Shown here: piece by piece, positions 27,774 to 36,546 of the stretch | Layout: each line of letters starts with the position of its first letter | Position numbering within the stretch: the stretch's first letter is position 1 | Assembly: GCF_001050135.1 (NCBI RefSeq) | Contig: NZ_CP012040.1 | Span: 2,046,001 to 2,110,000, forward strand | DNA length: 64,000 nt | Direction of reading: 5' to 3' | Origin: Cyclobacterium amurskyense | Lineage (GTDB): Bacteria > Bacteroidota > Bacteroidia > Cytophagales > Cyclobacteriaceae | The notes under the pieces: generated by a model | Seen by the model: the letters and a program-made list of their open reading frames with translations, nothing else | What the model was told of the DNA's origin: nothing | The model's database searches: none | Translations under genes and position numbers: made by a program

Positions 27774-29582
27774 ATGGAAAAAATAAATAAAAAAAATGGC
27801 CTTGATGGTGGAGCTTTTCTTATTAAAGAAACAGAAGCATCTGCTGTATTTATACCAGAGGAATTTAGTGAGGAACAAAAAATGATGGCTCAGGCCTGTC
27901 AAGATTTTCTTGATATGGAGATTACTCCCAATATGGAGGAAATTGACAGCATGAAGAATCCTGATCTTGTACCGGCTATATTAAAGAAAGCAGGGGAATT
28001 GGGACTTCTTGGTATAGCAGTGCCTGAAGAATATGGAGGGCTTGGAATGAGCTTCAATACCTCTATGTTGATTGCAGATATTATAGGAGCAGCAGGATCA
28101 TTTTCTACAACTTATGGTGCACATTCTGGAATCGGTACCCTTCCAGTGCTTTATTATGGGACAGAGGAGCAAAAGAAAAAATACCTTCCCAAGCTTACCA
28201 ATGCGGACTGGGCGGCCTGTTATTGCCTCACGGAACCAGATGCTGGATCTGATGCAAACAGTGGCAAAACCAAAGCTACATTAAACGCAGAAGGTACCCA
28301 TTACCTTATTAATGGGCAGAAGATGTGGATTTCCAATGCCGGCTTTGCTGACTTCTTTATTGTATTTGCCAAAGTAGATGACGATAAAAATCTTTCCGCA
28401 TTTTTGGTAGAAAAAACCTTCGGTGGAATCACCATGAATGAGGAAGAGAGAAAGATGGGAATTAAAGGTAGTTCTACCCGTCAGGTTTTTTTCAATGACT
28501 GTCCAGTACCAGTAGAAAACATGCTTTCTGAAAGAGGAAAGGGCTTTAAAATAGCTGTGAATATTCTCAATATCGGTAGAATTAAACTAGGGGCCGGTGT
28601 TTTAGGCGGTTGCAGAACCATTTTAGGTTATGCCATCCAATACAGTGCTGATAGAAAACAATTTGGTCTTTCGATTAATTCTTTTGGTGCTGTGCAGGCA
28701 AAACTTTCCGAAATGGCCATACGTACTTATGCCTGTGAATCCCTATGTTACCGTGCTGGCCAAGATGTGGAAGACAGGATTGCCGCACTAGAAGCTGAAG
28801 GAATGGATCCCAATAAGGCCAAACTTAAAGGAGTAGAACAATTTGCCATAGAATGTGCCATCGCGAAGGTGCATGGATCCGAAGTGCTTGATTATGTAAC
28901 TGATCAAGGTGTTCAAATTTATGGAGGTATGGGCTATTCGGCCGATGCACCAATGGAGCGCGCCTACAGGGATGCCAGAATTTCCAGAATATACGAAGGC
29001 ACAAACGAAATCAACAGAATTCTGATGGTAGGCATGTTGCTCAAACGCGCCATGAAAGGGGAGATCGATATTTTGGGTCCAGCTATGGAAGTGGCCAAAG
29101 AATTGACATCAGTTCCTGATTTCTCTAGTGCTGATACCTCTCAACCATTAGCGGCAGAAAAAGCAACGCTCAGAAATCTTAAAAAGGTTTTTTTGATGAT
29201 AGGTGGCAAAGCAGCCAAGGACTTGGGAACCAAACTGGATCAGGAGCAAGAAATAATGATGAATCTTGCAGACATTATGATTGAGATTTATGCAGCTGAA
29301 TCTACACTATTGAGAACAGAAAGTTTATTGAACAAAAATGGTGAAGAAGCTGTGAAAAACCACATAGCCGTCACCAAAGTTTACCTTTATGAAGCTGTAG
29401 AAAAAATCCAATCTGCTGGCAAAGAAGCTATCATGTCTTTCACCAAAGGAGATGAACAGAAAATGCTCTTGATGGGGCTTAAAAGGTTTACCAAATACGA
29501 GAATGTGAACACAAAAGAATTGCGCCGAGAAATTGCCGCATCTCTTATTTCACAGGGAAAATATTTCTTTTTTCACGCATAA
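27774..29582 (+). CDS. fadE: Acyl-CoA dehydrogenase (long form, FadE type)
   Basis: FAD enzyme that makes the first double bond in beta-oxidation. ATG 27774 is chosen over a TTG seven codons upstream. The acyl-CoA dehydrogenase core covers about residues 30-420: CYCLTEPDAGSDANSGKTKA (substrate/FAD region), QKMWISNAGFADFF, GGMGYSADAPMERAYRDARI and YEGTNEINRI with the catalytic Glu. An extra C-terminal helical region of about 180 residues (430-602) is characteristic of the FadE of the Bacillus fadNAE operon and VLCAD-like enzymes. The gene ends 9 bp before the dinB-like gene. Confidence 0.94.
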   Translation: MEKINKKNGLDGGAFLIKETEASAVFIPEEFSEEQKMMAQACQDFLDMEITPNMEEIDSMKNPDLVPAILKKAGELGLLGIAVPEEYGGLGMSFNTSMLIADIIGAAGSFSTTYGAHSGIGTLPVLYYGTEEQKKKYLPKLTNADWAACYCLTEPDAGSDANSGKTKATLNAEGTHYLINGQKMWISNAGFADFFIVFAKVDDDKNLSAFLVEKTFGGITMNEEERKMGIKGSSTRQVFFNDCPVPVENMLSERGKGFKIAVNILNIGRIKLGAGVLGGCRTILGYAIQYSADRKQFGLSINSFGAVQAKLSEMAIRTYACESLCYRAGQDVEDRIAALEAEGMDPNKAKLKGVEQFAIECAIAKVHGSEVLDYVTDQGVQIYGGMGYSADAPMERAYRDARISRIYEGTNEINRILMVGMLLKRAMKGEIDILGPAMEVAKELTSVPDFSSADTSQPLAAEKATLRNLKKVFLMIGGKAAKDLGTKLDQEQEIMMNLADIMIEIYAAESTLLRTESLLNKNGEEAVKNHIAVTKVYLYEAVEKIQSAGKEAIMSFTKGDEQKMLLMGLKRFTKYENVNTKELRREIAASLISQGKYFFFHA

Positions 29583-29591
29583 ATATAGCAC

Positions 29592-30110
29592 ATGAGTCAA
29601 CCGGAAGCTTGGTTAAATGGGCCATTACCGCAAATTCCATTTCTGCTACAACCTGCAGCACATGCACTTGTACAAGCAGAAATGGAATTAGTGGCATGTA
29701 TTGAAGGTTTTCCTGATGAACTTCTTTGGAAAAGGGTAGCAGGTAGGGCCAGCGTTGGCTTTCACTTGCAACATTTATCTGGAGTTATAGACCGACTTAC
29801 TACTTATGCTAAAGAATTGCCTTTAAGTGAAGAACAGTTTACCTTTCTTAAAAACGAAAAAACACCTGACCCATCCTTGACTACAAGTGAATTAGTCAGC
29901 CGTTTTCAAAAAAAGGTAGCGGATACCTTGAAAGTATTTAGCCAAACGACTGAAAAGGAGCTTAGGCAATTTAGGACAGTCGGAAGGAAAAAGCTTCCTA
30001 CCTCCGTTATGGGTTTGTATTTTCATTTGGCGGAACACAGTCAGCGACATTTTGGTCAACTTCTGGTTACTGTAAGTGTGCTTAAAGAAAATCAAAAAAG
30101 CGGTAACTAA
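29592..30110 (+). CDS. DinB-family (four-helix) putative metalloenzyme
   Basis: 172-residue protein of the DinB/YfiT superfamily, four-helix bundles that bind a metal with three His. Candidate ligands are FHLQHLSGVIDRL (His about 57-60), and HLAEHSQRHFGQL near residue 142-150. Members include thiol-dependent transferases; the exact reaction is unknown. It follows fadE by 9 bp and so is likely the last gene of the fad operon. Confidence 0.75.
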   Translation: MSQPEAWLNGPLPQIPFLLQPAAHALVQAEMELVACIEGFPDELLWKRVAGRASVGFHLQHLSGVIDRLTTYAKELPLSEEQFTFLKNEKTPDPSLTTSELVSRFQKKVADTLKVFSQTTEKELRQFRTVGRKKLPTSVMGLYFHLAEHSQRHFGQLLVTVSVLKENQKSGN

Positions 30111-30456
30111 TTACGATTCTCCAAATTGCTCAAAAATCAATGGACACGGGGTTCAACTTGTTAAAATGTAAAAATAAACATAAGTTTTTGGAAGTATTGT
30201 TGCAGGAAAAAGCAACAATACTTCCAAAGCTTTACTTAAATTATCCTCCTAGGCTACATTCTTAATGTCTTCGATTTCAGAGCTTATAAAAAAGCAGGAA
30301 ATAAGCCATTAAGACTATTTTTAATACCAGTGAGGGATACCATTAAAAGATTATTTTAACCTAATTCATTTCTCTTTCCAATTATTTTATAAATTACAGT
30401 GTTAGTACATTTTAGTGAAGGCTAAATCTTGCTAAGCAGCCAAAATAACTGTGTTT
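30111..30456. other. Non-coding gap with a strong stem-loop
   Basis: No gene seen. The main feature is a perfect 17-bp inverted repeat: TTTGGAAGTATTGTTGC (30187-30203) with its complement at 30212-30228, loop of 8 nt. No T-run follows on either strand, so it is not a typical terminator, although it could still stop or stabilise the fad transcript. One arm recurs at 60504-60524. Confidence 0.6.
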
Positions 30457-31020
30457 ATGAAAATAATCAAACAAGCCCTTTTCATCTTAATGGCATTGTT
30501 CCTTCTGTACTTTTCCTTTACTACGGTAAGGCAAATAGTGGTATTTGGTCCAGAGAAGTTGAGTCTTGGGGAGTCCTTTTTTCTTGGGTTCTTAATTAAT
30601 TTATGTGTGACCGGTATTTTTGCATTCCCAGGTTTTGTCTTTCCCACTAGCAAATTGCTTCCAGATAACTACTATACCATTAAAAACTCTTCAAAATTAA
30701 TGCGCTTATACAGCATTTTAGGGGTAAAATATTTTCAAAAACTATTATTGCTATTCTTTTGGGGTAAAAAGGCCAACCGGAAAAAGTTTTTTGATGGAAC
30801 AAAAAATGGTTTGGAGCGCTTTAGTTACCAATCCAAACAATCTGAATTTGGGCATTTAGGACCTCTTTTTGTTATTCTGTTGGTAGCAATATTAATGGCC
30901 TTTTCCTCCTATTATCTATTGGTATTTTTTATCGTTGTTATAAATATTATAGGTAATCTTTACCCCGTAATCCTTCAAAGGTACCATAGGATAAGAATTG
31001 GTAAAATATTGTCAACCTGA
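30457..31020 (+). CDS. Predicted membrane protein, 187 aa
   Basis: Three to four hydrophobic segments: about 5-22, 44-62 and two near 138-175 (PLFVILLVAILMAF, LLVFFIVVINII), with a basic cytoplasmic-looking middle (KKANRKKFFDGTKNG). ATG 30457 is chosen over GTG 30451. The stretch ERFSYQSKQSEFGHLGP recalls the short membrane acyltransferases of the glycosyl-diaponeurosporenoate (CrtO) group, but this is a weak memory-based resemblance. It stands alone between non-coding stretches. Confidence 0.6.
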   Translation: MKIIKQALFILMALFLLYFSFTTVRQIVVFGPEKLSLGESFFLGFLINLCVTGIFAFPGFVFPTSKLLPDNYYTIKNSSKLMRLYSILGVKYFQKLLLLFFWGKKANRKKFFDGTKNGLERFSYQSKQSEFGHLGPLFVILLVAILMAFSSYYLLVFFIVVINIIGNLYPVILQRYHRIRIGKILST

Positions 31021-31224
31021 AAATTGCTGAAAATTTATCAGCCATGAGAGTTTATCATTTGCTATGGTGCTGGTTAGGAAATAGAAACAGTTGGGGGATT
31101 TGAAATAATGTTATAGGTTTTAGTAGAAGGAAAAAAATAGCAAGCAAGCATGGTATTCTACTTTATACTATGCAAATCATTTCAGCTTAATAAGGAAAAG
31201 ACCTATTTTTACTGAATTGTCTCT

Positions 31225-31384
31225 AATTCGAAATATGCAATAGAAAATCTATTACGTGCTAAAATCGCTAAAATCAGGGCCATCGTTGTTGTTTTCTTTC
31301 GATTACAACACTTACTATCATCACGGGACAAGCTTTACCTTGCCTATTTTCGGGGCGGAGAAATCCTGTTACTTAATCCGGGTT
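31225..31384 (+). repeat. 213-bp repeat family, copy C (degenerate, 160 bp)
   Basis: Recognisable ends (AATTCGAAATATGCAATAG ... TTACTTAATCCGGGTT) and the left hairpin AATAGA-AAA-TCTATT, with a shortened, diverged centre and altered right hairpins. It ends 40 bp before the msrA start. The first 204 bp of this gap (31021-31224) show nothing recognisable. Confidence 0.8.
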
Positions 31385-31424
31385 TATGCAATACCTGGTT
31401 TTATCAGAAAGGAATTTATTTCAA

Positions 31425-31913
31425 ATGAGAACGATGAAATTGGGATTAGGAGGAGGTTGTCATTGGTGTACTGAGGGCATATTTCAGTCTGTGTTGGGCG
31501 TTAAGGAGGTTAAGCAAGGATGGATTTCATCTGAATCTCCTTATCAGAAATGGTCAGAAGGCGTAGAAATCACTTTCGATCCGCTTTTGGTTGATTTATC
31601 CTTGTTGATAGCCATTCACCTGCATTCGCACAGTTGTACAAGTGATCATGCTTTTCGGAAAAAGTACCGGTCTGCCATTTATTATTTTAATGAGGAGCAA
31701 GAAGAGATCAGTAGGAAAGTACTGTTAGAAATGCAGTCTGATTTTGACAGAGAGATTGTCACCAAAGTGATTCCATTTATAGATTTTAAGATTAATACAG
31801 AGCAATTTTTGGATTATTATAACAAAAATCCTGATCTGCCTTTTTGTACCAGCTACATAAAACCTAAACTAAATGCCTTGAAAGAACGTTTTCAAAAGGC
31901 AATGGTAAAATAA
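31425..31913 (+). CDS. msrA: Divergent peptide-methionine (S)-S-oxide reductase, MsrA family
   Basis: Repairs methionine-S-sulfoxide; the catalytic Cys is in GLGGGCHWCTEGIFQSVLGV near the N-terminus, where typical MsrA has GGCFWC. The protein is divergent: the usual GYAGG and HDPTxxNRQGxDxGxxYRS motifs are replaced by GWISSES and HSHSCTSDHAFRKKYRSA, while the C-terminal DYYNKNPD is kept. ATG 31425 is favoured; the open frame runs back to 31386, right beside repeat copy C, but those residues match nothing in the family. msrB follows 51 bp downstream, which supports the assignment. Confidence 0.8.
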   Translation: MRTMKLGLGGGCHWCTEGIFQSVLGVKEVKQGWISSESPYQKWSEGVEITFDPLLVDLSLLIAIHLHSHSCTSDHAFRKKYRSAIYYFNEEQEEISRKVLLEMQSDFDREIVTKVIPFIDFKINTEQFLDYYNKNPDLPFCTSYIKPKLNALKERFQKAMVK

Positions 31914-31964
31914 TCCACGAGCTTGGATTATCGGAGAATTTAGAAAAACATAAAGCAAATACCT

Positions 31965-32414
31965 ATGAATTGGAATGATATAATCAACTACGCCAATAAT
32001 GGAAATTTAAAGCCCGACCGTAGGGTGGAAAAGACAGAGGCAGAATGGAAAGAATTACTTACTGAAGAGGAATTTCGTGTAACAAGACAAAAGGGTACAG
32101 AGCGTGCTTTCAGTTCTGACGTGTGTAGTTCTTTTGATCCAGGTATATACGCTTGCGTGTGTTGTGGTACTTTGCTATTTGATGCAAGTGAAAAATTTGA
32201 AAGCGGAACAGGTTGGCCCTCTTTTACGAAACCAATAAAAGACAATGCTGTAGCCCATCACAAGGACAGTAGCTTTGGTATGGTAAGGGTGGAAACTACT
32301 TGTAATACCTGCGATGCCCATTTAGGACATGTGTTTCCAGATGGTCCAGCACCAAGTGGATTGCGCTTTTGTATGAATGCTGTTTCCCTTAAAAAAGTGG
32401 AAGAAGAAAAATAA
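31965..32414 (+). CDS. msrB: Peptide-methionine (R)-S-oxide reductase MsrB
   Basis: Reduces methionine-R-sulfoxide. Zinc-binding pairs CVCC (about 63-66) and CNTC (about 109-112) are present, as are GTGWPSF, the H-x-G-H motif in AHLGHVFPDGP and the catalytic Cys in LRFCMNAVSL. Length 149 is usual. Paired with the divergent msrA just upstream. Confidence 0.95.
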   Translation: MNWNDIINYANNGNLKPDRRVEKTEAEWKELLTEEEFRVTRQKGTERAFSSDVCSSFDPGIYACVCCGTLLFDASEKFESGTGWPSFTKPIKDNAVAHHKDSSFGMVRVETTCNTCDAHLGHVFPDGPAPSGLRFCMNAVSLKKVEEEK

Positions 32415-32498
32415 GCCTAAGTATTAGATTCCGGCCATTGTTTTCTGTGCTTCATTTTACCCAGAAATAAAAACATGGCCATTATCCATTAAAACAAA

Positions 32499-34367
32499 AT
32501 GCATGCCCCAATGATCTATTCTAAACCCTATCCTACAGTGAATATTGCCCTAAGGGCTTTTTTAATATTGGTCATGACAGCGTCTCAGTCTCTCGCCCAA
32601 GAAAAAGCAGTGCCGGTTTTTGAAAACGGTGAAGCTCAAGAGGTGAAGGCTTTTAAGGATCCAAGTAAATGGATACGACATGACCTTTGGGTGGAAACCG
32701 ATTTTGATAGTGATGCGGATGGTAAAATGGACCGCATGCATGTGGATGTAACTCGGCCTTATCAGACGGAATATGAAGGGTTAAAATTACCTGTTGTATA
32801 CGTTTCAAGTCCTTATTTCGCAGGAGTGGCGCCAAATGTTCCAGGGCTTTTTTGGGATGTGAAACATGAATTGGGAAAACCACCGAAAGAGAGGGCACAT
32901 CCGCAAGTCAAAACCATTTATAAACGGCCATTTATATCAGACTCTCATACCCGAGAATGGGTACCAAGAGGCTATATTGTTGTTCATTCCTCTTCACCAG
33001 GCACGGGTTTATCCCAGGGAGCGCCAACAGTAGGGGGGATAAATGAATCTCTTGCCCCTAAGGCCGTGATTGAATGGCTTGGTGGTCGCAGAGATGGATA
33101 TACCAGTATTGACGGAAATGAAAAGGTAGAAGCTTATTGGTCCACCGGAAAGGTTGGGATGACCGGCACTTCCTATAATGGAACCATTCCATTGGCCGCT
33201 GCCACCACTGGTGTGGAAGGCTTGGAGGCGATTATACCCATTGCACCCAATACCTCCTATTATCATTATTACCGGTCAAATGGACTGGTTCGGTCACCAG
33301 GAGGGTATTTGGGTGAAGACATAGACGTATTGTACGATTTTATTCATAGTGGAGATACAGCCATGCGTGCAAGAAATAATGCACGTATTCGTGATAAGGA
33401 AATGAAAAAAGGCATGGACAGGGAAAGCGGTGATTTAAACGATTTCTGGTCTGGCCGTGATTACCTAAACCAAATGCAACCCATGAAGGCAGCTTTGTTG
33501 ATGTCACATGGCTTTAATGATTGGAATGTAATGCCTGAACATAGCTATAGAATTTATAAAAAGGCAGTGGAAATGGGAATACCTTCCCAACTCTTTTACC
33601 ATCAAGGAGGACATGGTGGACCACCACCGTTTTCGATGATGAACCGTTGGTTTACAAGGTATTTACATGGGGTAGAAAATGAGGTAGAGCAAGATGCCAA
33701 AGTTTGGATAGTAAGAGAAAATGATCCCCAAGACCAACCAACACCTTATCCAGCTTACCCCAACCCAGAAGCTTCAGCAGTTAAACTTTATCTCAAAGGA
33801 AATGCACCTGCCGCTGGAGAATTAAACCTAATGCCAGTTGAAAACCAAGGAAAGGAAACTTTGGTGGACAATTATTCATTTGATGGAGCTTCTCTAGCTC
33901 AGGCTGAACTAACCAAGCACCGCTTGCTGTTTGTTAGCCCAGAATTAAAAGAAGACTTACATTTATCTGGTGTACCTGAAATAACCATAAAGCTCGCTTC
34001 CAATAAACCAGCAGCCAACCTTTCTGTTTGGCTTGTTTCCTTGCCTTGGGATCCAGGAAAAAAAGCAAAAATCACTGATAATATTATTACTAGAGGTTGG
34101 GCTGATCCCCAAAATCATGCTTCTCTTAGAAAAGGAAAACCTTTAAAGCCAGATAAATTTTACAGCATGACCTTTCCATTACAGCCTGATGATCAAATTA
34201 TTCCGAAAGGTCAAAAAATAGGCCTGATGGTTTTCTCTAGTGACAAGGAGTTTACAGTATGGCCAAGCCCAGGAACTGAACTTACGGTGGATATTGAACA
34301 TACAGTTTTAGAATTACCTGTTGTAGGCGGAAGAGAGGCTTTGATGCAAAGTTTTGCCAAGCCTTAA
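32499..34367 (+). CDS. Secreted Xaa-Pro dipeptidyl-peptidase (S15 family)
   Basis: Serine peptidase that removes N-terminal X-Pro dipeptides, exported by a signal peptide ending near ASQSLAQ (residue about 34). Catalytic residues: Ser in MTGTSYNGTIPL (about 224), Asp in SHGFNDWNVMPEHS (about 341) and His in YHQGGHGGPP (about 370). The C-terminal third (about 400-615) is the jelly-roll X-ProDAP_C domain. ATG 32499 and 32511 are both possible starts; 32499 keeps a slightly longer n-region. Likely role is periplasmic peptide use. Confidence 0.9.
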   Translation: MHAPMIYSKPYPTVNIALRAFLILVMTASQSLAQEKAVPVFENGEAQEVKAFKDPSKWIRHDLWVETDFDSDADGKMDRMHVDVTRPYQTEYEGLKLPVVYVSSPYFAGVAPNVPGLFWDVKHELGKPPKERAHPQVKTIYKRPFISDSHTREWVPRGYIVVHSSSPGTGLSQGAPTVGGINESLAPKAVIEWLGGRRDGYTSIDGNEKVEAYWSTGKVGMTGTSYNGTIPLAAATTGVEGLEAIIPIAPNTSYYHYYRSNGLVRSPGGYLGEDIDVLYDFIHSGDTAMRARNNARIRDKEMKKGMDRESGDLNDFWSGRDYLNQMQPMKAALLMSHGFNDWNVMPEHSYRIYKKAVEMGIPSQLFYHQGGHGGPPPFSMMNRWFTRYLHGVENEVEQDAKVWIVRENDPQDQPTPYPAYPNPEASAVKLYLKGNAPAAGELNLMPVENQGKETLVDNYSFDGASLAQAELTKHRLLFVSPELKEDLHLSGVPEITIKLASNKPAANLSVWLVSLPWDPGKKAKITDNIITRGWADPQNHASLRKGKPLKPDKFYSMTFPLQPDDQIIPKGQKIGLMVFSSDKEFTVWPSPGTELTVDIEHTVLELPVVGGREALMQSFAKP

Positions 34368-34441
34368 TAGATAGGACTTTTTTAATTGGACCCGAAATTT
34401 TCCTGAACAATTGCTTTTTTAATCACCTTAGTAAACAAACC

Positions 34442-34957
34442 ATGAAAACACAAACACTATTACTATTAACCTTTTTATTCTTTTCCCAATCGCTTATGGC
34501 TCAGGATAAAGTTAAAGACTTTACCCTTCCCGCCGTAGGAAATCAAAAACCGTTTGTTTTAAGTGAAGCAAAAGGAAAATACGTGGCATTGCATTTCTTG
34601 CTTAAAACCGAATGTCCTTATTGCATTCGACATACCAATGATTATGTAGAGGAAACGACAGATTTGAAAGATGTATTACAAGTCTTTATTAAACCAGACA
34701 CGGAAGAAGAAATCAAGGAATGGGCCGAAAACCTTGACGGGGACAGTTTCACCATTTATAGGGACGTAGATGCTCAATTGGCTGATGAATTAGGAATTCC
34801 TGATGGTTATTCTTTCCACAATCAACTTGTTCATTTTCCAGCATTGATATTGATTGGCCCTGATGGAAAAGAAGTTTATAGGTACATAGGAAAGAAGAAT
34901 TCCGATCGATTACCTGTTAAGGATTTTATGACTGTATTGGAGGGATTGAGAAAATAA
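34442..34957 (+). CDS. Exported thioredoxin-fold / peroxiredoxin-like protein
   Basis: 171 residues with a clear signal peptide (LLLLTFLFFSQSLMAQ). The mature part is an AhpC/TSA-type fold: DFTLPAVGNQKPFVLSEAKGKYVALHFLL, then a CPYC pair (about 60-63) where peroxiredoxins have a single Cys in P-x-x-x-T/S-x-x-C. A periplasmic thiol-disulfide or peroxide-reducing role is likely but not decided. The gene stands alone, 74 bp after the peptidase. Confidence 0.78.
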   Translation: MKTQTLLLLTFLFFSQSLMAQDKVKDFTLPAVGNQKPFVLSEAKGKYVALHFLLKTECPYCIRHTNDYVEETTDLKDVLQVFIKPDTEEEIKEWAENLDGDSFTIYRDVDAQLADELGIPDGYSFHNQLVHFPALILIGPDGKEVYRYIGKKNSDRLPVKDFMTVLEGLRK

Positions 34958-35055
34958 TTTCTCCGTTATTAAGGACTTAGTCCCGTAATAGAAATTTTCT
35001 TTTGAATTTTAATAACAACCTGGATCAATGGCCTTAGAAGAATAAAACCACACTT

Positions 35056-35355
35056 CTATAGGCTGTTGTTTACTATAAGCGTTAGTAAAACTAAATTGAT
35101 GGCCAGCCGAAATATCCCCAATAATACGGCTGTTTTGAGGTGATCTACCAGGTGCCTGTTCGTCAAGCTTATAAAAAGGAGGACTGATACTAAACCAATA
35201 TTAAATAGGGTAATGGCCATAAGGGAGTAATCATACCACACAGAAAGGTCTACACGGTAAAAAATGCCATAAAGAATATAAATGACCAAAGTTAGCGTAC
35301 TACTTCGTGTATTCCATTTGTATAGTTGTTCTCTGTTTATTTCTTTGGCCAACAT
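35056..35355 (-). CDS. Small membrane protein, 99 aa
   Basis: Three predicted membrane helices (about 20-37, 42-63, 73-96) after a polar N-terminus. No family recognised. It lies downstream of the four-helix membrane protein at 35513-35992 on the same strand, with 157 bp between. Real-gene evidence is only the coherent hydrophobic pattern and absence of a competing frame. Confidence 0.5.
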   Translation of the reverse strand: MLAKEINREQLYKWNTRSSTLTLVIYILYGIFYRVDLSVWYDYSLMAITLFNIGLVSVLLFISLTNRHLVDHLKTAVLLGIFRLAINLVLLTLIVNNSL

Positions 35356-35512
35356 TACTATTTATTTAAGGTGGACCCAATATAGCCAATTGATAGCCCA
35401 TAACAAACCAAGGCGAATTTAGGTCTTGGAACATTGTAGGAGCTACAATTTTAAATTTAGTTTCGAATTTACTTCAAATCCGTTTAGAATAGGCCTTATG
35501 GTGCGTGATCGC

Positions 35513-35992
35513 TTATTTAATAAAATAAAGACCATGGCTTCCCGCCACAGCTCCAGCTGTAGTCAGTAGACTTAGCACAAGCAAAATCCAATGGGCCTTG
35601 TGTATAAATGAAAAAGTTTTTGTAGGATTTTTTTCCGCATATTCCTTAAATAACTTGTGAAGTACTAAGGGTTCTAAAACATACAAAACCAGGGTAAATA
35701 TTAGCCAAACCAAGGTCATGGCATGTATCCACCAAAACCTGTAATCAAGGTATCTGTCCCAGGCATTCAGTTCATACATCATATAAAACCCAGATATTGC
35801 TGTTAGCAAAGTGGTAATTTTAGCCTGTAGGGCAAATCGACCTTCAATTTTTTCGAAAGTTTTGATTTGTTCTTCTTTTGAACCAAACCGTTTAATAGCT
35901 GGAATAATCACCGTGGTAACCATTGCTACTCCACCTATCCAAAGAATTACAGCCAATACATGAATTACTCGAGCAAAAGTGATGTTTTCCAT
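35513..35992 (-). CDS. Four-helix integral membrane protein, CopD/HemJ-like
   Basis: 159 residues, four membrane helices. The first contains RVIHVLAVILWIGGVAMVTT, with a His and the WIGG motif seen in CopD- and HemJ-type membrane proteins, which may bind haem or copper. Further His residues lie in RFWWIHAMTL and SFIHKAHWIL. The start ATG 35992 is 13 bp from the left end of repeat copy D, so its promoter must lie within or across that repeat. Function unproven. Confidence 0.62.
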   Translation of the reverse strand: MENITFARVIHVLAVILWIGGVAMVTTVIIPAIKRFGSKEEQIKTFEKIEGRFALQAKITTLLTAISGFYMMYELNAWDRYLDYRFWWIHAMTLVWLIFTLVLYVLEPLVLHKLFKEYAEKNPTKTFSFIHKAHWILLVLSLLTTAGAVAGSHGLYFIK

Positions 35993-36004
35993 TGATCAGT
36001 GTTT

Positions 36005-36234
36005 AGCCCGGATTTTGAAATAGGGTTTCATTATCTAATAGACAATCTATTAAGTGCTGAAATCGCTTCAAAATCAGCCACTTCGATGCTGTTTTGAATT
36101 TCACCATAGCGGTGCTATGCTAAATTCTCCAAACAGCCGATTGTCTTGCGATTGCAACACTTCCTGTAAACACGGGACAGGCTTCACCCCTGACTATTGT
36201 CAGGACGGAGAAATCCTATTACATAATCCGAGTT
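36005..36234 (+). repeat. 213-bp repeat family, copy D with exchanged left end
   Basis: The core from TAATAGACAATCTATT to TTACATAATCCGAGTT matches copies F-H, including apical hairpin CATAGC-GGT-GCTATG. The left end (36005-36029, AGCCCGGATTTTGAAATAGG...) is instead an inverted copy of the right end, so both termini are right-end type and total length is 230 bp. Confidence 0.85.
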
Positions 36235-36444
36235 TAATTTGTTTACAATCAAATATACGCAAATGAGTGAATTTAAAACCTGATTTATATCAGATAAGGA
36301 GTGATAACAGAGGTAGAAAGCAGAAAATAAATGCTTGTATAAAACTGCCTATTAGCACCAATATCTCTAATTAGCATTTTTTTCTATTTTATACTATACA
36401 AGATGATCTATTGTAATAGAATGCTATTTAAAAAGAAGAAAAAA

Positions 36445-36479
36445 AACCACCTTCGCTTTAATTGGCAGCAAAGGTGGTT
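36445..36479 (-). terminator. Intrinsic terminator of the ubiE-porT-SDR-dipeptidase-ThuA operon
   Basis: On the minus strand AACCACCTT (36471-36479) pairs with AAGGTGGTT (36445-36453), with extra GC/GC pairs inside, and is followed by a long T-run (36438-36446 region). It lies about 70 bp after the ThuA stop. The rest of the 35993-36546 gap beyond repeat D shows nothing else. Confidence 0.88.
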
Positions 36480-36546
36480 GGTCGTAAGATAATTGGGTTT
36501 ATGTAATTCTTTGTTCTATAAAGTGGTTTATGTTTTGAAGCGGTAG

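Noticed and set aside
31256..31474. Open frame of 72 codons before msrA
   Set aside because: It lies across degenerate repeat copy C and overlaps msrA in another frame; similar frames occur wherever the repeat occurs.
36054..36266. Open frame of 70 codons in repeat copy D
   Set aside because: It is made of repeat sequence with paired palindromes and is not kept open in the other copies.
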